This document shows, piece after piece, positions 22,096-33,654 of a stretch of 64,000 nucleotides of DNA. Numbering within the stretch: position 1 is the stretch's first letter; every line of letters begins with the position of its first letter. Origin of the DNA: Coccinella septempunctata. Its lineage: Eukaryota > Arthropoda > Insecta > Coleoptera > Coccinellidae. The notes beneath the pieces were generated by a model. The model made no database searches. It saw only the letters and a program-made list of their open reading frames with translations, and was not told the DNA's origin. The position numbers and the translations under genes were made by a program. The stretch covers positions 13,186,501-13,250,500 of the forward strand of contig NC_058196.1 of assembly GCF_907165205.1 (NCBI RefSeq), read 5' to 3'.

Positions 22096-24504
22096 TAAGA
22101 TGTCTAAAACACTGGTGTGTGCACTTGTCACTTTTGCAAGCATAAACATTTCAGAAAATCGGGGATATGGGACAAGTTTCGTGACGGCTCCACCATGTCA
22201 TTTGCTTCGTTCTATCCTTGTTCTACCAAAGGAAGTCCAATGATCTCTCGTTTTATTTTGTTTTGCGTTGATATATCGAATATCAATCAATGAGTGCAAA
22301 ATATGAACTGGCTCATTTTGTCAACTGTTAAGGATTATTTGTGATTTACAGTTTGATTTTCTTTGTAAAAACAAATCTGTCAATATTTCAACACTATAGA
22401 ATAAGGGTTCGAAGGAATATCTACTATTCTTCTTCAAGATAATTTCCGTTTGACAAATTGAATTCGTGAGGGGGGTTATTCAATATAATTTTAATAAAAC
22501 ACAGTTGACGGAAAGGGAATTTTCACTGTATCTACTCATGCAGAATATTTGAAGAACAGCCTCGAATTGATGGATGTATTTTTGATTCTCAATACATTTT
22601 CACAATTCTTATTACGTACCTATTTCCAATAGTTTCTTTGAAATATTGCTGAAGATGCCATAAAACTTAGCAATATCCGTCCCGAATGTTCGTTCATCTG
22701 ATTTGGTTCTACCTCAAATTCCAACAACACCGAATTCTAAGCTGTAGTTCTTGATTGTCCATACAGAAAACTGAACGACATGTTTAATAAATGAATGATC
22801 TACATTCCTATCTCGAAACTGATACATTTTCACACACCAATTCACACAACATATTCGTAAGTCGTAGTAAAGTATTCAAATTATTTTCAAATATCAATTG
22901 ACAATGCTCTGTCAAATTCTAAACAGCGCTACCTACAGTTGTAAAAACGAAACTGATTCCATATCCCCACGAAATTAGAAACAAAATCTAATCAGCAAAG
23001 ATTATAGAGTAGAAAGATAGGAAACGCCCTCATATCGCTAGTACTAAAAACCGACTACATTTTGGCCAGTGAAAACACATTTGACAATGAGATGGCGCTG
23101 AAAACGTATTATCAATACAGAAAAACTGTTAAATAACAGTTTTCTGTTTTATAATTGAGGGGCGCGAAATTCGAATTATATTCCTTGTATTGTATTTCAA
23201 TATTGACCTTGTTGAAACTGGAAAACAGAGCCTGTTTTTTTGTGACCAGGATGTTAGTTTTCATCTGAAAATTGTTTGGAATCGATTGGTATCAATGAAA
23301 TACGCTGTTGGATGTGATAAATTTTTATTTGCAATCTATAAAAAATTTACAAAAATTTGAAATTATGGACAACGAATAGAGCTTTGATATTGATTAGGAT
23401 ATTGATTAGGACACAAGAGTACATGATTATCTGCTCGAGGAACGTCATAGATGTTTTTTCTGTGAAAACGTTTTGAATTAAGAAACTGAGTTGAATTTGT
23501 ACAATTTTTATCAAAAATTGATATGAACCAATATTCAATTTACCGTCATAGTATACACATTTCCGTTAATTACATAATATTCACAATATTTTCAGAACCA
23601 CAATTGAACAAAACCTTACAGAGGTATACAAGACCTGTATTCAAGCCCGTCAATTTAATTTCTTCATGCTTTTTTATGATTTCCTCATAGTATGGTCTCT
23701 TTATGACACAATATACAAATTGATTGACGAATGAACAAAACACTCACAGAAGGTTTCATAAAATTTTGACTTTCAAAACGACAATTTGACAGTCACCGGA
23801 TTCTCAAATCGAAATCCATAAAACTTTTGCATTTCTGAATATATTGAAGGCAATTGAGAATCTTTGAATGGAGGTATAAAAGTCATAATTTCCCCTAAAT
23901 GAGCACTTCATGTAAGGGATGCTTCCTGCATGCAACAATTTACGTGGATGAACAGTTCTCAATCGACTTGCAGTAAAATTTTGCACATGGTGTAGTCAGT
24001 AGTGCTTGCAGGCCTTTACGCCCTGAAAATTGTATCCACTTCTTAGCACTGAAAATAAAAATCAATGAATGACCGAGTCACATATGTTACCAGTTAATAC
24101 TTACATTCCCATTTTCCTTAGCAAAATTCGTTTTATTTGATCCACAGTTCTTCACCATACAATAATTTTCGATCGATATTCTGAGGTTTTCGCCAAGAAA
24201 TTAGACAAAAATTTCAATAATCAGCAACTAAAATGGACTCGAAAAACAAAAGGCGATACGCGGTTGTCTATGGATACGAGAATCAAAACATTCAAAACCT
24301 GTTCGATCAAAATGGCCATATATAACTCTGACTTCTCGCAAAATTTCATATGTCCTTCGAATTAAAATTTTAACCAGTCTTAGGGCCTTAAAAACACATT
24401 TGAAACACAGATGGCGCTCAAATCGCTTTAGTCGCTTCGTTTCCTATCTTTCTACTCTATAATCTTTGCTAATCAGTGAATACACCAGAGTTTTAGACAT
24501 CTTA
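22096..24504. mobile_element. TIR family B, copy 1 (TAAGATGTCTAAAAC ends), interrupted
   Basis: The inverted ends TAAGATGTCTAAAAC are flanked by a perfect 8-bp duplication ATCGGGGG (22,088-22,095 and 24,505-24,512). Without the nested element it is about 930 bp, close to the 905-bp copy 2 at 34,882-35,786, to which it is homologous in reverse orientation. No transposase is recognisable. It is non-autonomous, mobilised by an 8-bp-TSD transposase (hAT or P type). Confidence 0.9.
22996..24468. mobile_element. 1.47-kb hAT-like non-autonomous element nested in family B
   Basis: The TIRs start CAAAGATTATAGAGTAGAAA and are identical over 31 bp. The duplication CTAATCAG is perfect (22,988-22,995 and 24,469-24,476). 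CAAAG fits the YARNG start of many hAT ends. Near both ends, in direct orientation, sits a motif of the form AAAACACATTTGA...AGATGGCGCT, possibly a subterminal binding repeat. No transposase frame. Confidence 0.9.
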
Positions 24505-24512
24505 ATCGGGGG

Positions 24513-24879
24513 TATGCCCCATCTGTGGATTATTTTTAATGAACAATTGTTTTGTGATCGAACGTATGGAGAGTAGAGAGAAGGAGAACGATCGCCGTAC
24601 TAAAAATGTGTCTCCAAAAACGGGTAACGTAGGGTTGGAGTCGCTGCGACCGCTACGTTTATCGATAAGGGGTGGGGATTTGAGCGTCAATTTGAAATGA
24701 ACAACCTTCATTTTATTTTAGGTTATGTGTCATCGCGAGATCAATTGAGGAGAGATTAAAATGAGTACATAAACTTATTAAAACTATACTAAGAATAGAT
24801 ATCCGAAATGGACGAACATGGAAACCCTAGCACGACAATGTGCAAGAAGAAATTAACCGATCAAGGGATAAATGGTTCC
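24513..24879. other. Unassigned sequence
   Basis: 24,560-24,605 resembles, in inverted orientation, part of 26,105-26,150 (shared TATGGAGAGTAGAGAGAA). No gene is seen. Confidence 0.35.
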
Positions 24880-25038
24880 GGAACCAATGAAAAGCAGGAG
24901 AGGTTTAGTGGGTCGCGAACTCAGGAGAATGAGTAACCCCACAGTGTTCCCTAGAAATGGGTTCCTCTGGGCGAAAGATAGAGCCCCGTGTTTTCACGGT
25001 CGCAGATTCCCCCTGTTATATAAAAAAATAATAAAAAG
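24880..25038 (+). mobile_element. Jockey LINE 3' UTR remnant
   Basis: It shares TTTAGTGGGTC, GAACTCAG, CCCCACA, GTGTTCCC and GCAGATT(T)CCCCCTG landmarks with the 3' UTR of the Jockey copy at 8,590-8,701, and ends in an A-rich tail. The shared order and the tail support a 5'-truncated relative. Confidence 0.75.
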
Positions 25039-26247
25039 GTTAAGTTCGAATCCAAATGATTCGATAGATCGTAATCGACACGTTTCTTCAAATCTATAAT
25101 AAATATGAATTTTCTGATTTATATGCTATGAAATACAAGGCACATTGTAAAGGGGACTAAGTAATCAGCTCTATTCATTCATAATAAATTACGAAATTCA
25201 TTAAATTAAAAAAAAATCACTTAATAAAAAAAATGATACCTACATAATATGTTCATCATTGTTTATTGAAAACAGAAAACAGGATATGTTAGTTGGTTCA
25301 ATGTAATCTTCAAAATTATATACATTCGCAGTGAGGAGTAGAACATATCAAGACAACAAAAGATAGTAATCTCAAATTTATCACTTATTTGAGTAGATTT
25401 TGTTTCCAATACTCAGAACTGAAGAATCATCACTTGGAAGACTGAACCTGTTCGAAAGACCCTCCCAGTCAAAAGCAAGATTTGACTTTTATTAATTTGA
25501 GTACTGAAGGCATTTCTAACGACGAGCGTGATCCTCCACCAAGATCAGCAGAAGATTTTCGACGTAGAGATGATATTCCTCCCAGTGCAATTGAAGGAAA
25601 GTTATGTACCTATGATTATTTTTTTTTATTCAGTCATCATCAAGTCTTCGAATAAGTTTTGATGAAAGCTTTATTATTCACTTTTTTTTCTCGTTTTCTG
25701 CTCTGTTTCTTTGTTTAAGATATTATTTCGAAATGGGAAAGAGGATAAAGAAATTTTTATATCGATGGAAAAGAAGCCCTTCAGTATTAAGAGCTTATTC
25801 TGTAAACAAAGTTGACATCACTACACTACTCACGGGGAAACAGGTTTTTTTTACTAAGGTTTTTCCCTAAGCTCCTGTATCATACTCCAAATTGTATGGT
25901 ACCCCGTCACACTAACCTTTGCTAAACTCATACATATGCTTTATTGTTTGATACCTAAAAATGTATTGCTGACATTCGAAAGAATATATAACTAGTTTAA
26001 ATCAAAATTTCGTCATCCCGTGATCGCCAGTTCGCCTATTGGCAAAAACATGAACTGCCTTATTGGTACATATTTTAAGGGACAAAAAATCTATGGTCTC
26101 AAAGCAGCGATCGTTCTCTTTCTCTCTACTCTCCATAGTCGAACGCCTCTTCAAAACACAGCATTGCATAAAAATGGATTTGGAAATATTCAACTGACTT
26201 TTTTCGTTCTCAAAATATGGCTTCCTTTTGTTTTTGATATTTATAGC
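25039..26247. other. Unassigned AT-rich sequence
   Basis: Only short frames and AT-rich tracts. I see no LTR, TIR or gene. ATAGC at 26,243-26,247 is the target duplication of the following Gypsy element. Confidence 0.45.
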
Positions 26248-26426
26248 TGTCATGTATTGCATTGTCATTGCGCATCACGCAATATTTTATACATCTGGCA
26301 CTAAAACATTTTTCCATTCATTCATGATGTAGACTTGTATGTATGATGATGATTATCGAATAAATTATTGATTCAGAAATATTGGTTGTAATTTAAAGTA
26401 AGAATTCAAGAACTGAAAACATTACA
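26248..26426 (+). repeat. Gypsy C 5' LTR
   Basis: 179 bp, nearly identical to 31,028-31,206 (one C/T difference seen in the ACATTYTTCC segment). Confidence 0.95.
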
Positions 26427-26473
26427 TTTGGCGACGAGGATTGTGTTGAAAAAGAACCTTGTGATTAATAAAA

Positions 26474-27412
26474 ATGCCGAATAACGCCAGTGAAAATCAT
26501 CCAAACCTAGTGAACGCATTAGGACAATTACGTGAGTTCCATTTAAATATTTCTGATTGGAATATATATAAAGCAAGGCTTTTGAATTATTTCAACGCAA
26601 ATGAGATCAACGATGAAAATAAAAAGAGGGCAATTTTATTGAATATGGTTGACGAAGAAACATACAAATTGATTTTCAACATGTGTAGCCCAGATTTGCC
26701 TGAAAGAAAGACGTTTAAAGAAATAATCGAATTTATGGATGGACATTTTGTTTCACAAAAATCTGTTCTTGCTGAAAGATACAAGTTTTATGGGGCAAAA
26801 ATGAACGTCAATGAATCCATCAAGGAATGGTCAGCAAGAGTACGTGGTTTAGCGGTTCCATGCGAATTCAGATCAGAACTCAACGTGACTTTGCGAGATA
26901 AATTCATTTGTGGATTGGAGAAAGGTTTTCTATTGGACCGGCTATTGGAAGAAAAACCTTCTATCACTTTTGAAGAAGCAATTTCGGTGGCTGAGAGCAA
27001 AATGGCCGCCCATCAAAGTTTTCAAATTGGTCACGTGAAACAAGAGGACTTCAATCATTTACGACAGTCGAGAGCAGGACAAGCAGGAAGCAGGCATCTG
27101 GAAAATCGTCAGCGAGTACAGCCAGCGCAACAAAGGGAGCGGAAACAGAAGTGTACATGTTGTGGAAAAGAAGGACATCAGAAAGATAAGTGTTATTTCA
27201 AACATTATATTTGCAATCTTTGTAAAAAGCAAGGGCATTTAAGACAAGTTTGTTTCAAAAATAACAGGGATGATCAGTTTCAACAAAATTATTTAGAAGA
27301 AGATTTTTTGAAAAATGACGAAATTTCTTTAGATGATTTAACATTATATACAGTCAATAGTTCAAAAATAGGTTGTAATAGATTCCAGATCAGGGTTATC
27401 ATTATGAAATAG
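26474..27412 (+). CDS. Gypsy C gag
   Basis: The frame of 312 codons starts at the ATG 48 bases inside the 5' LTR. It has a retrotransposon gag core (FVSQKSVLAERYKFYGAKMN, SIKEWSARVRGLAVPCEF, LRDKFICGLEKGFLLDRLL) and two zinc knuckles, CTCCGKEGHQKDKC and CNLCKKQGHLRQVC, both C-x2-C-x4-H-x4-C. The normal gag-pol reading would continue, but a foldback insertion after about 27,409 ends the frame early. Confidence 0.9.
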   Translation: MPNNASENHPNLVNALGQLREFHLNISDWNIYKARLLNYFNANEINDENKKRAILLNMVDEETYKLIFNMCSPDLPERKTFKEIIEFMDGHFVSQKSVLAERYKFYGAKMNVNESIKEWSARVRGLAVPCEFRSELNVTLRDKFICGLEKGFLLDRLLEEKPSITFEEAISVAESKMAAHQSFQIGHVKQEDFNHLRQSRAGQAGSRHLENRQRVQPAQQRERKQKCTCCGKEGHQKDKCYFKHYICNLCKKQGHLRQVCFKNNRDDQFQQNYLEEDFLKNDEISLDDLTLYTVNSSKIGCNRFQIRVIIMK

Positions 27413-27870
27413 TTATTTTCCTATCAAGTGCGGAAAGTGATACTTGCCCGCACGAAACTGCCGTTGCCCGAACGATGCGAAGCAGAGTTCGGGTAAGCAG
27501 TTGAGTGCGGGCAAGACACTTTCCGCAAGAGTTAGGAACAATATTTTTTCTACAAGCGCTTGAAATATATAAATATATCCATTTCACAAAACAGATCATA
27601 TCTCATTTGATTAATTCATATATAATGACAGACGTAATTCTGCATGTCATTACTATGGGTTTCTCATATTGACGTTCTATGCATAGAAACATGATAGAAT
27701 TTAATTTACTCTATAATATTTGCGTGCGGGAAAAACCCCTGCTAATCCATTCCCGCACGCAAATGCGTGCGGGAAAGAAATAGCAGGCGTTTTTCCCGCA
27801 CGTTTTGGGAAAGTGACTCTTTGCAACTTGGAATGCGTGCGGGAAAAAGGTTGAACGCGCACGCTTGTAG
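27409..27870. mobile_element. Foldback-rich insertion between gag and protease
   Basis: Gypsy reading stops at 27,408 and resumes at FTFQIDTGAS near 27,880. The 460-bp insert contains a hairpin of about 45-bp arms (27,429-27,531; AAAGTG and CTTGCCCGCAC motifs in both arms). A second foldback lies around 27,721-27,803, with repeated TGCGTGCGGGAA motifs. TTTTTTCTACAAGCG-type inverted motifs occur at about 27,546 and 27,870. At least two nested units seem present. I could not assign a target duplication. Confidence 0.6.
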
Positions 27871-28255
27871 AAAAAAGGAATTTACTTTTCAAATAGACAC
27901 TGGAGCAAGTATTTCTGCTATATCGAATGAATATTTCATAGAAAATTTAAAAAAAGTAGAATTGAAACCATGTGATAAGTATTTATATTTCTATAATGGT
28001 GCGAAGGTTAGACCAATAGGAATTTTAGAAGTAGATGTTTTATATAAAAATGTTACGAATAAATTGTATCTATTTGTTCTGGAAAACGGTGGACCACCTA
28101 TATTGGGACGTGATTTTCTCAATATGTATAATATTGGCATTTCTGATATCAATTATGTTGAAAATGTGAGCGATAAATTGAAAAAGATTTTGAATGAGAA
28201 TAATAATAATAATAATAATAACTGTGATATTTTCAAAAGAGTTAGGAAAATTTAA
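27871..28255 (+). pseudogene. Gypsy C protease
   Basis: FTFQIDTGASISAISNEYF contains the aspartic protease DTG; NGGPPILGRDFLNMYNI is the second strand. The frame ends in a run of (AAT)8 at 28,196-28,224 that reads poly-Asn, after which the RT frame is in a different phase. The microsatellite expansion is the likely cause of the shift. Confidence 0.85.
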
Positions 28256-29466
28256 CCGTGGTGAAGCTTCCATAGCTTTGAATGATGATAATGTCGAACC
28301 AAAATTTTTTAAAGCAAGACCTATTCCATTCGCTATAAAACAAAAGGTAGAAGATGAAATTGATAGATTGGTTTCTTTAGGTATTTTGACTCACACGAAC
28401 TATAGTAGATGGGCAACACCAGTAGTGCCAGTTTTGAAGAAGGATGGTTCAATAAGGCTTTGTGGAGATTACAAAGTCACGGTGAATCCCCACATAAGAA
28501 TTGATCAGTACCCTATCCCTCGCATTGAAGAATTGTTTTGCAAGCTACAGGGAGGTGTTCATTTCTCGAAACTAGATTTGTCTCAAGCATATCAACAAAT
28601 TTGCATAGATGAACCATCTCAAGAGCTTCTTACAATATCAACTCACAAAGGATTATTCAAGTATAACCGATTAAACTACGGAGTAGCATCAGCGCCAGCA
28701 AAATTCCAGAAAATCATGGACTCTGTGCTGGGTGGTATGGAAGGTGTAGTTGTTTTCCTAGATGACATACTAATAACGGGTAAGGATGAACAGGAACATT
28801 TGGAAAGATTAGATCAAGTTTTAAAAAAACTTAATGAAGTAGGTTTTAGATTGAGTTTAGATAAATGTTCATTTTTTCAAGATGAGATAGAATACTTAGG
28901 ATATGTTATCAATAAAGAAGGGTTGCATACGAGTGCAAATAAAACGTTAGCTGTGATGAATGCGCCTAGGCCGACTAATATAAGTACTCTGAAATCATTT
29001 TTAGGAACGGTTAACTATTACGCTAAATTTGTGAAGAATATTTCAACAATATTGTATCCCCTTTATAATTTGCTGAAGAAAAATATCGGGGCCGTTCTAA
29101 GCCATATTTTCCCTTCTGGAGTAGAGAAACCCATCGCATATGCTTCACGTACACTAAATTGTAGTGAACAGAAGTATTCTCAAATTGAACGCGAGGCTCT
29201 GGCCATTATTTTCGGAGTTTCGAAATTTCACCAGTATCTTTTCGCAAAAAAAATTCAAATTGGTAACTGACCACAAACCCTTATTGGCAATATTTGGTCA
29301 TAATAAGCAAATACCTCAATTTTCTGCCAATAGGTTGCGTAGATGGGCAGTCATATTATCCAATTATCAATATGAAATTCAATTTGTGGAATCAGAGAAA
29401 AATAGTGCTGATTGCTTATCAAGGCTACCAATTCAATATAAATCAGAGTTGAGGGCAAAGATATAA
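28225..29466 (+). pseudogene. Gypsy C reverse transcriptase and RNase H
   Basis: The RT domain reads GILTHTNYSRWATPVVPVLK, RLCGDYKVTVNPHIRIDQYP, SKLDLSQAYQQICIDEPSQE and the catalytic VVFLDDILITGKDEQEHLER. After YNLLKK the frame jumps to IGAVLSHIFPSGVEKPIAYA, so roughly 60 residues spanning the RT-RNase H junction, including the first catalytic DAS, are deleted. RNase H then continues across a frameshift near 29,255 (in an A-rich run) to VTDHKPLLAIFG and ADCLSRLP. Confidence 0.9.
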
Positions 29467-29474
29467 ATTATTGC

Positions 29475-30841
29475 GTGAATTTTTCAGAGAGTAGGGAAAT
29501 AAGAGTAGATTATAAGTTAATTAAAGCAGAAACGAAGAAAGATAGGGTTTTGCAGAAGGTAATAGAATTCATGATAAAAGGATGGCCCAAACATTGTTCA
29601 GATGCAGAAATTCAATCATACTTTAATAGAAGATTCGAATTCAGTACGTCGGATGATTGCTTATTTTGGAATCATAGAATAGTTATTCCTGAAATGTTGA
29701 AACATTCCGTGCTAAAACATCTTCATGAAACACACCAAGGTATTGTGAAAATGAAGGCTTTGGCCAGATCTTATTTTTGGTGGCCAGGCCTTGATAGTGA
29801 TATTGAGAAAATAAGAAAGCAATGTATTGTTCATTCGAAGATTGGTAATGACCCTTCAAAAATTCCCTTACATCACTGGGAAATACCGAATGGAGCTTGG
29901 GATAGGCTTCACGTTGATTATTTGGGACCTTTAAAAGGTAAATATTTTTTTGTAGTTCTGGATGCTTATACGAGATGGCCAGAGGTATTCATTACAGCAA
30001 GCACATCTTCACAAATATCTATAAAAGTACTCAGAAATTTGTTTTCGAGATTTGGGTTACCTAATACAGTTGTATCTGATAATGCATCATATTTTGCCTC
30101 TGATGAATTTAAAACTTTCTTGTCTAAAAATGGAGTTAATCATATAACTAGCCCTCCATACAACCCAAGTTCGAATGGGGCCGCTGAAAACACTGTTAAA
30201 ACTGTAAAGAATGCTCTTAAGAAGGTTCTTCTCGAAAACTCTGCTGCGGAATGCGACATGATACTTGAACGTTTCTTATTTGACTATAGAAATACTCCAC
30301 ACTGCACTACTGGTGTTACACCAGCCAACTTAATGTTTGGTAGAAAGCTTAAAAATAGGTTTGATCTTCTATTGCCTGAAGCAAAAAGTAATTCATTACA
30401 AGATGAAATTATAACAAAGAAAGTAAAACATGAACAACAAAAACAGAAATCATATTATATGGGAAATAGAAATGTAGCTTTCGATATGGGAGAGGTAGTT
30501 TCAGTCAAAGATTATATAATAGAAATCAAAATTTTATTTCTTGGATTAAGGGTAGAATTTTGAAGAAAATTGGTAAATGTACTTACTTGATAGAAATAGG
30601 AGAGTTACAAAAAGTTTGGAAGAGACATACTAATCAAATGAAGAAACTAGGTCCTAACATAATTTATCCAAACACAGATGCACAAAATACTGTAGAACAT
30701 AATAGTAAAGCAGATGAAATTATTGAAAATGAAGTTAATAATCGTGAATTGAGGGTGAGGAATTTAAGACAAAATATTAAACCTCCTGATAGATTAGGTT
30801 ATGACCATCATGGTTCTCATGTTGTTGTACGTAAGACTTAA
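29475..30841 (+). pseudogene. Gypsy C integrase
   Basis: 29,475-30,563 has the integrase zinc region HETHQGIVKMKALARSYFWW and QCIVHSK; the second Cys of the CxxC pair is replaced by His. The core has D (LHVDYLGPL), D (VVSDNASYF) and E (NGAAENTVKTV), with 35 residues between the last two. A frameshift at about 30,520-30,560 leads to the C-terminal part (30,560-30,841), with KKIGKCTYLIEIGELQKVWK and RHTNQMKKL. The loss of the zinc Cys and the frameshift suggest inactivity. Confidence 0.85.
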
Positions 30842-31027
30842 ATAATGTTGTTGGCAATATAATGAATTGTAATATGTATTCTTTTCAGTTCAAGAATTAG
30901 AAGTTAATTTATATATTATTTGTTATAACTTGGGAAATTGTGAAATATTTAGACTTATGTTATAGAATTAGTGATTAAGAATTAGGAATTGTTTAGACTT
31001 ATGTTGGTGGATTTAAGGGGAAGATGA

Positions 31028-31206
31028 TGTCATGTATTGCATTGTCATTGCGCATCACGCAATATTTTATACATCTGGCACTAAAACATTCTTCCATTCA
31101 TTCATGATGTAGACTTGTATGTATGATGATGATTATCGAATAAATTATTGATTCAGAAATATTGGTTGTAATTTAAAGTAAGAATTCAAGAACTGAAAAC
31201 ATTACA
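31028..31206 (+). repeat. Gypsy C 3' LTR
   Basis: 179 bp; see the 5' LTR. Followed by ATAGC at 31,207-31,211. Confidence 0.95.
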
Positions 31207-31211
31207 ATAGC

Positions 31212-31761
31212 TTAACTGGTTATTCAGAATTATCATTAACAATGATAATCAGCTTCATTATTGATGATGAACAAAGGAAGAAATAAAAACTGAAAAAAAA
31301 AAACTATAACTTGATATCTTCAGAATTTCAGGATGAACCGGCTTCTATAGAGAACTTGGACCTCAAGTACACTTTTTCGGATTCATTTTCACCTCATTCG
31401 CACTTTTAGTGGGGGTAATAACTGAAAATTGAAATATGATAATTGTTTTTTTAAATTCTTCATTGATTCCAATATTGACTTTATTGAATCTATGAAGATT
31501 ATGGTCTTATTACTATTTTTTATTGAAACATCGATCTTATTCATGCACAGAAAATAGCTATTTATGTAATAAGTACATAAATTAGGGCTTTATGGACGAG
31601 CGAGGCCAATAACTTGGGCCTAATTATGTACGAGATGCATACAAAGCTTTATGTTCGACTGCAATGCAGAAATTTTATTTTCTGAAATGGCTTATACGTG
31701 AAAAACATTAAATGTGCTTTTGATTTTTTTACCTTAGTAACCAGCGACCTTAGCAACCTTA
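31212..31761. other. Unassigned AT-rich sequence
   Basis: No gene or repeat I can support. The last bases may be the 5' flank of the Crypton-type element that resumes after 33,523. Confidence 0.4.
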
Positions 31762-33523
31762 TAGCGTTTTCTATTGGTAAAACTAGTGCTGCACTGGTGC
31801 AGTTTTTATGTTTTATTGGTGTTCCGAGTGCAAAAAGTCATGTTCTTTTGGAAAACTGGTTCCGCACTATATGCACTCAGTGCGCATTTTTCGACACGAG
31901 GTCTTAGAGCTCGTGCCAGTATTGGTGCAATTCGGTTGGATTCAAAACACTGACACAATTAATGATATAATTTTAAAATTCAATTTATGTTGAAAATTTG
32001 AAAAACATTTTCAGGATATTGTTTAGTTTTAGTACTGTTTTGCAACTTTTGTCGTCATGAACAGTGAAGATATTTTTGCTGTTATGAATTTGTTATTTCC
32101 ATTTGCTAATAGTGAACATGAGCTCGAATATTTAGCAGTTTCATCTAAACAGAAGGCACTCCGAAAATAGAAAAATTTCTTACAGACGTTGTTCACAAGA
32201 GGACTGATGCTGAGTATCAAATAGAAGTATTCTAATTATCCGTTCAAAAATAAATATATAAAATAAATAAATGAATTGCCAAAATGAAATTAATCTGAAG
32301 TCGCGCACTTACTAGTTTCATGATTTGAAAACATGATCAGGATTTTCTTCTTCAACTGCTTCATTTATAGAAATTATTTCTTGATTGAATCTGAAAATGA
32401 GTAGGGGAGACTAGGGAGCATTGATACATGGGGAGGCTTGATACAGGCTTATATCCGCGATCTGTAGCCGTTTTCAAAAGTATTATACTAGTGAACACTA
32501 TTCTTTGGCAGAGGGCATTGCGTGACGTTAATCTGTAAGGCTAACAGTAGTTTGTTTGTGAAATATTCAACGAAGAGTGTTTCGAGGTGAGAAATTGTAA
32601 GTTTTTACTCAAGTTACCTAAGGGTTTTATGATCATGCATTAATTCTTCGGCATAAACAAACATTTCACTGGGAAATATGCATAAAACTACTCAATTTAC
32701 AGTTTTATTCGCTTTTCAAAATATATGAGTATAAGATGAAAACATAAATCGCTTTAAAAATTGCTTTCAGGGAGGTTTGAGACATTTGTCGTGGGGAGGC
32801 CTGATACATGTATCATCTTCAAAAAATATTCCGTAGCTAGTTGGATAGGCCTACATGAAGGCGTTTTCACCATCCAACATATCAAAGAGATTTTTAAAAA
32901 CTGGAATTTATCCGTACAATCCCCATGTATTTAACGAGGCCGACTTTTCTTGTGTGGAAGTGACTAACTGACCATTTCCTGATTTTTCTACACCTATGGG
33001 ACCAAAGCAAGCCAGTATCATTGCTGACCTACCTACTGAGCTAAATAATCCTCTCGATTACTCTCCCAGTACATCGTATCAATCCTCCCATATGTGGGGA
33101 GGCTTGAGACAGTTTGCATGTTTTTGTGTTCAACGTTCTGTACAGAATAAGATGTTTATGTTTTGAGACTTCTATATTTATTTTGTTGAACGATTAATTG
33201 AAGAATTATATAATATAAGAAAAGTCCTGCTTCTTCATATAATTCAGTTTCCAGAATAAAAATTCCAAAAAACGTATCAACCCTCTCCAGTCTCCCCTAC
33301 TAAAACATTTTCCATTTTTTATTTCAAAAAGGGCAAACTGGCCCACAACAAACAAGGCAAAATGACATGGAACCCATAGATTTCTTTTCTATCTATAATC
33401 GACCCGTTCAAATTTCGCTTTCGTATGTTCTGTTGGAGCTGCACTAGATGTGCTCTTTGACAGCACGGAAATAATATTCGAGTGCACTCAGTGCAGAACT
33501 AGTTTTACCAATAGAAAACGCTA
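31762..33523. mobile_element. PIF/Harbinger-type MITE with nested pogo element
   Basis: The TIRs begin TAGCGTTTTCTATTGGTAAA and match over 34 bp with one mismatch; TTA flanks both ends (31,759-31,761; 33,524-33,526), the 3-bp duplication typical of PIF/Harbinger. A short frame at 32,057-32,170 (MNSEDIFAVMNLLFPFAN) may be a relic of an element protein. A TA-flanked pogo-like element sits inside. The unit lies just upstream of the Crypton-type ATG. Confidence 0.85.
32404..33297 (+). mobile_element. pogo-like element with transposase C-terminal remnant
   Basis: The inverted ends GGGGAGACT...TTGATAC are flanked by TA (32,402-32,403; 33,298-33,299). The motif GGGGAGGC-TGA-ACA recurs internally (about 32,792 and 33,094). 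Around 32,885-33,060 the plus strand reads KTGIYPYNPHVFNEADFSCV then EVTN-stop, which matches the GIxPxNPxVF.x.DF...EVT signature at the C-terminus of pogo/Tigger DDE transposases. The catalytic part is gone. Confidence 0.75.
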
Positions 33524-33583
33524 TTAGTAAGCAAAGTTGTTTACTTCCTTAATTTTGTGACCAACGTCATAATAATCCAAAAT

Positions 33584-33654
33584 ATGGATAGTACTGGAGA
33601 AGAAAGCGTAGAAAATTTAGACGCCAGCGCCAAAGAATCTCTCTTACCCACTAA
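33584..33654 (+). pseudogene. Crypton-type tyrosine recombinase, N-terminal exon piece
   Basis: ATG at 33,584 begins MDSTGEESVENLDASAKESL, followed by LPT. A Harbinger element with TAA duplication interrupts at 33,654; the frame continues in phase at 35,891 (KSKSAYEN). The junction is exact when one TAA is discounted, which supports this start and shows that the gene was intact at the time of insertion. Confidence 0.8.

Larger units (their letters stand above)
26248..31206 (+). mobile_element. Gypsy C (Mag-type) LTR retrotransposon
   Basis: Two 179-bp LTRs (26,248-26,426; 31,028-31,206) start TGTCATG and end ATTACA. I see a single difference between them. The 5-bp duplication ATAGC flanks the element on both sides. 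TTTGGCGACGAGGAT follows the 5' LTR as primer site and AAGGGGAAGATGA precedes the 3' LTR as polypurine tract. Very short LTRs and two CCHC knuckles fit the Mag clade. A foldback insertion lies between gag and protease, and RT-RNase H carries a deletion, so the copy is young but defective. Confidence 0.95.
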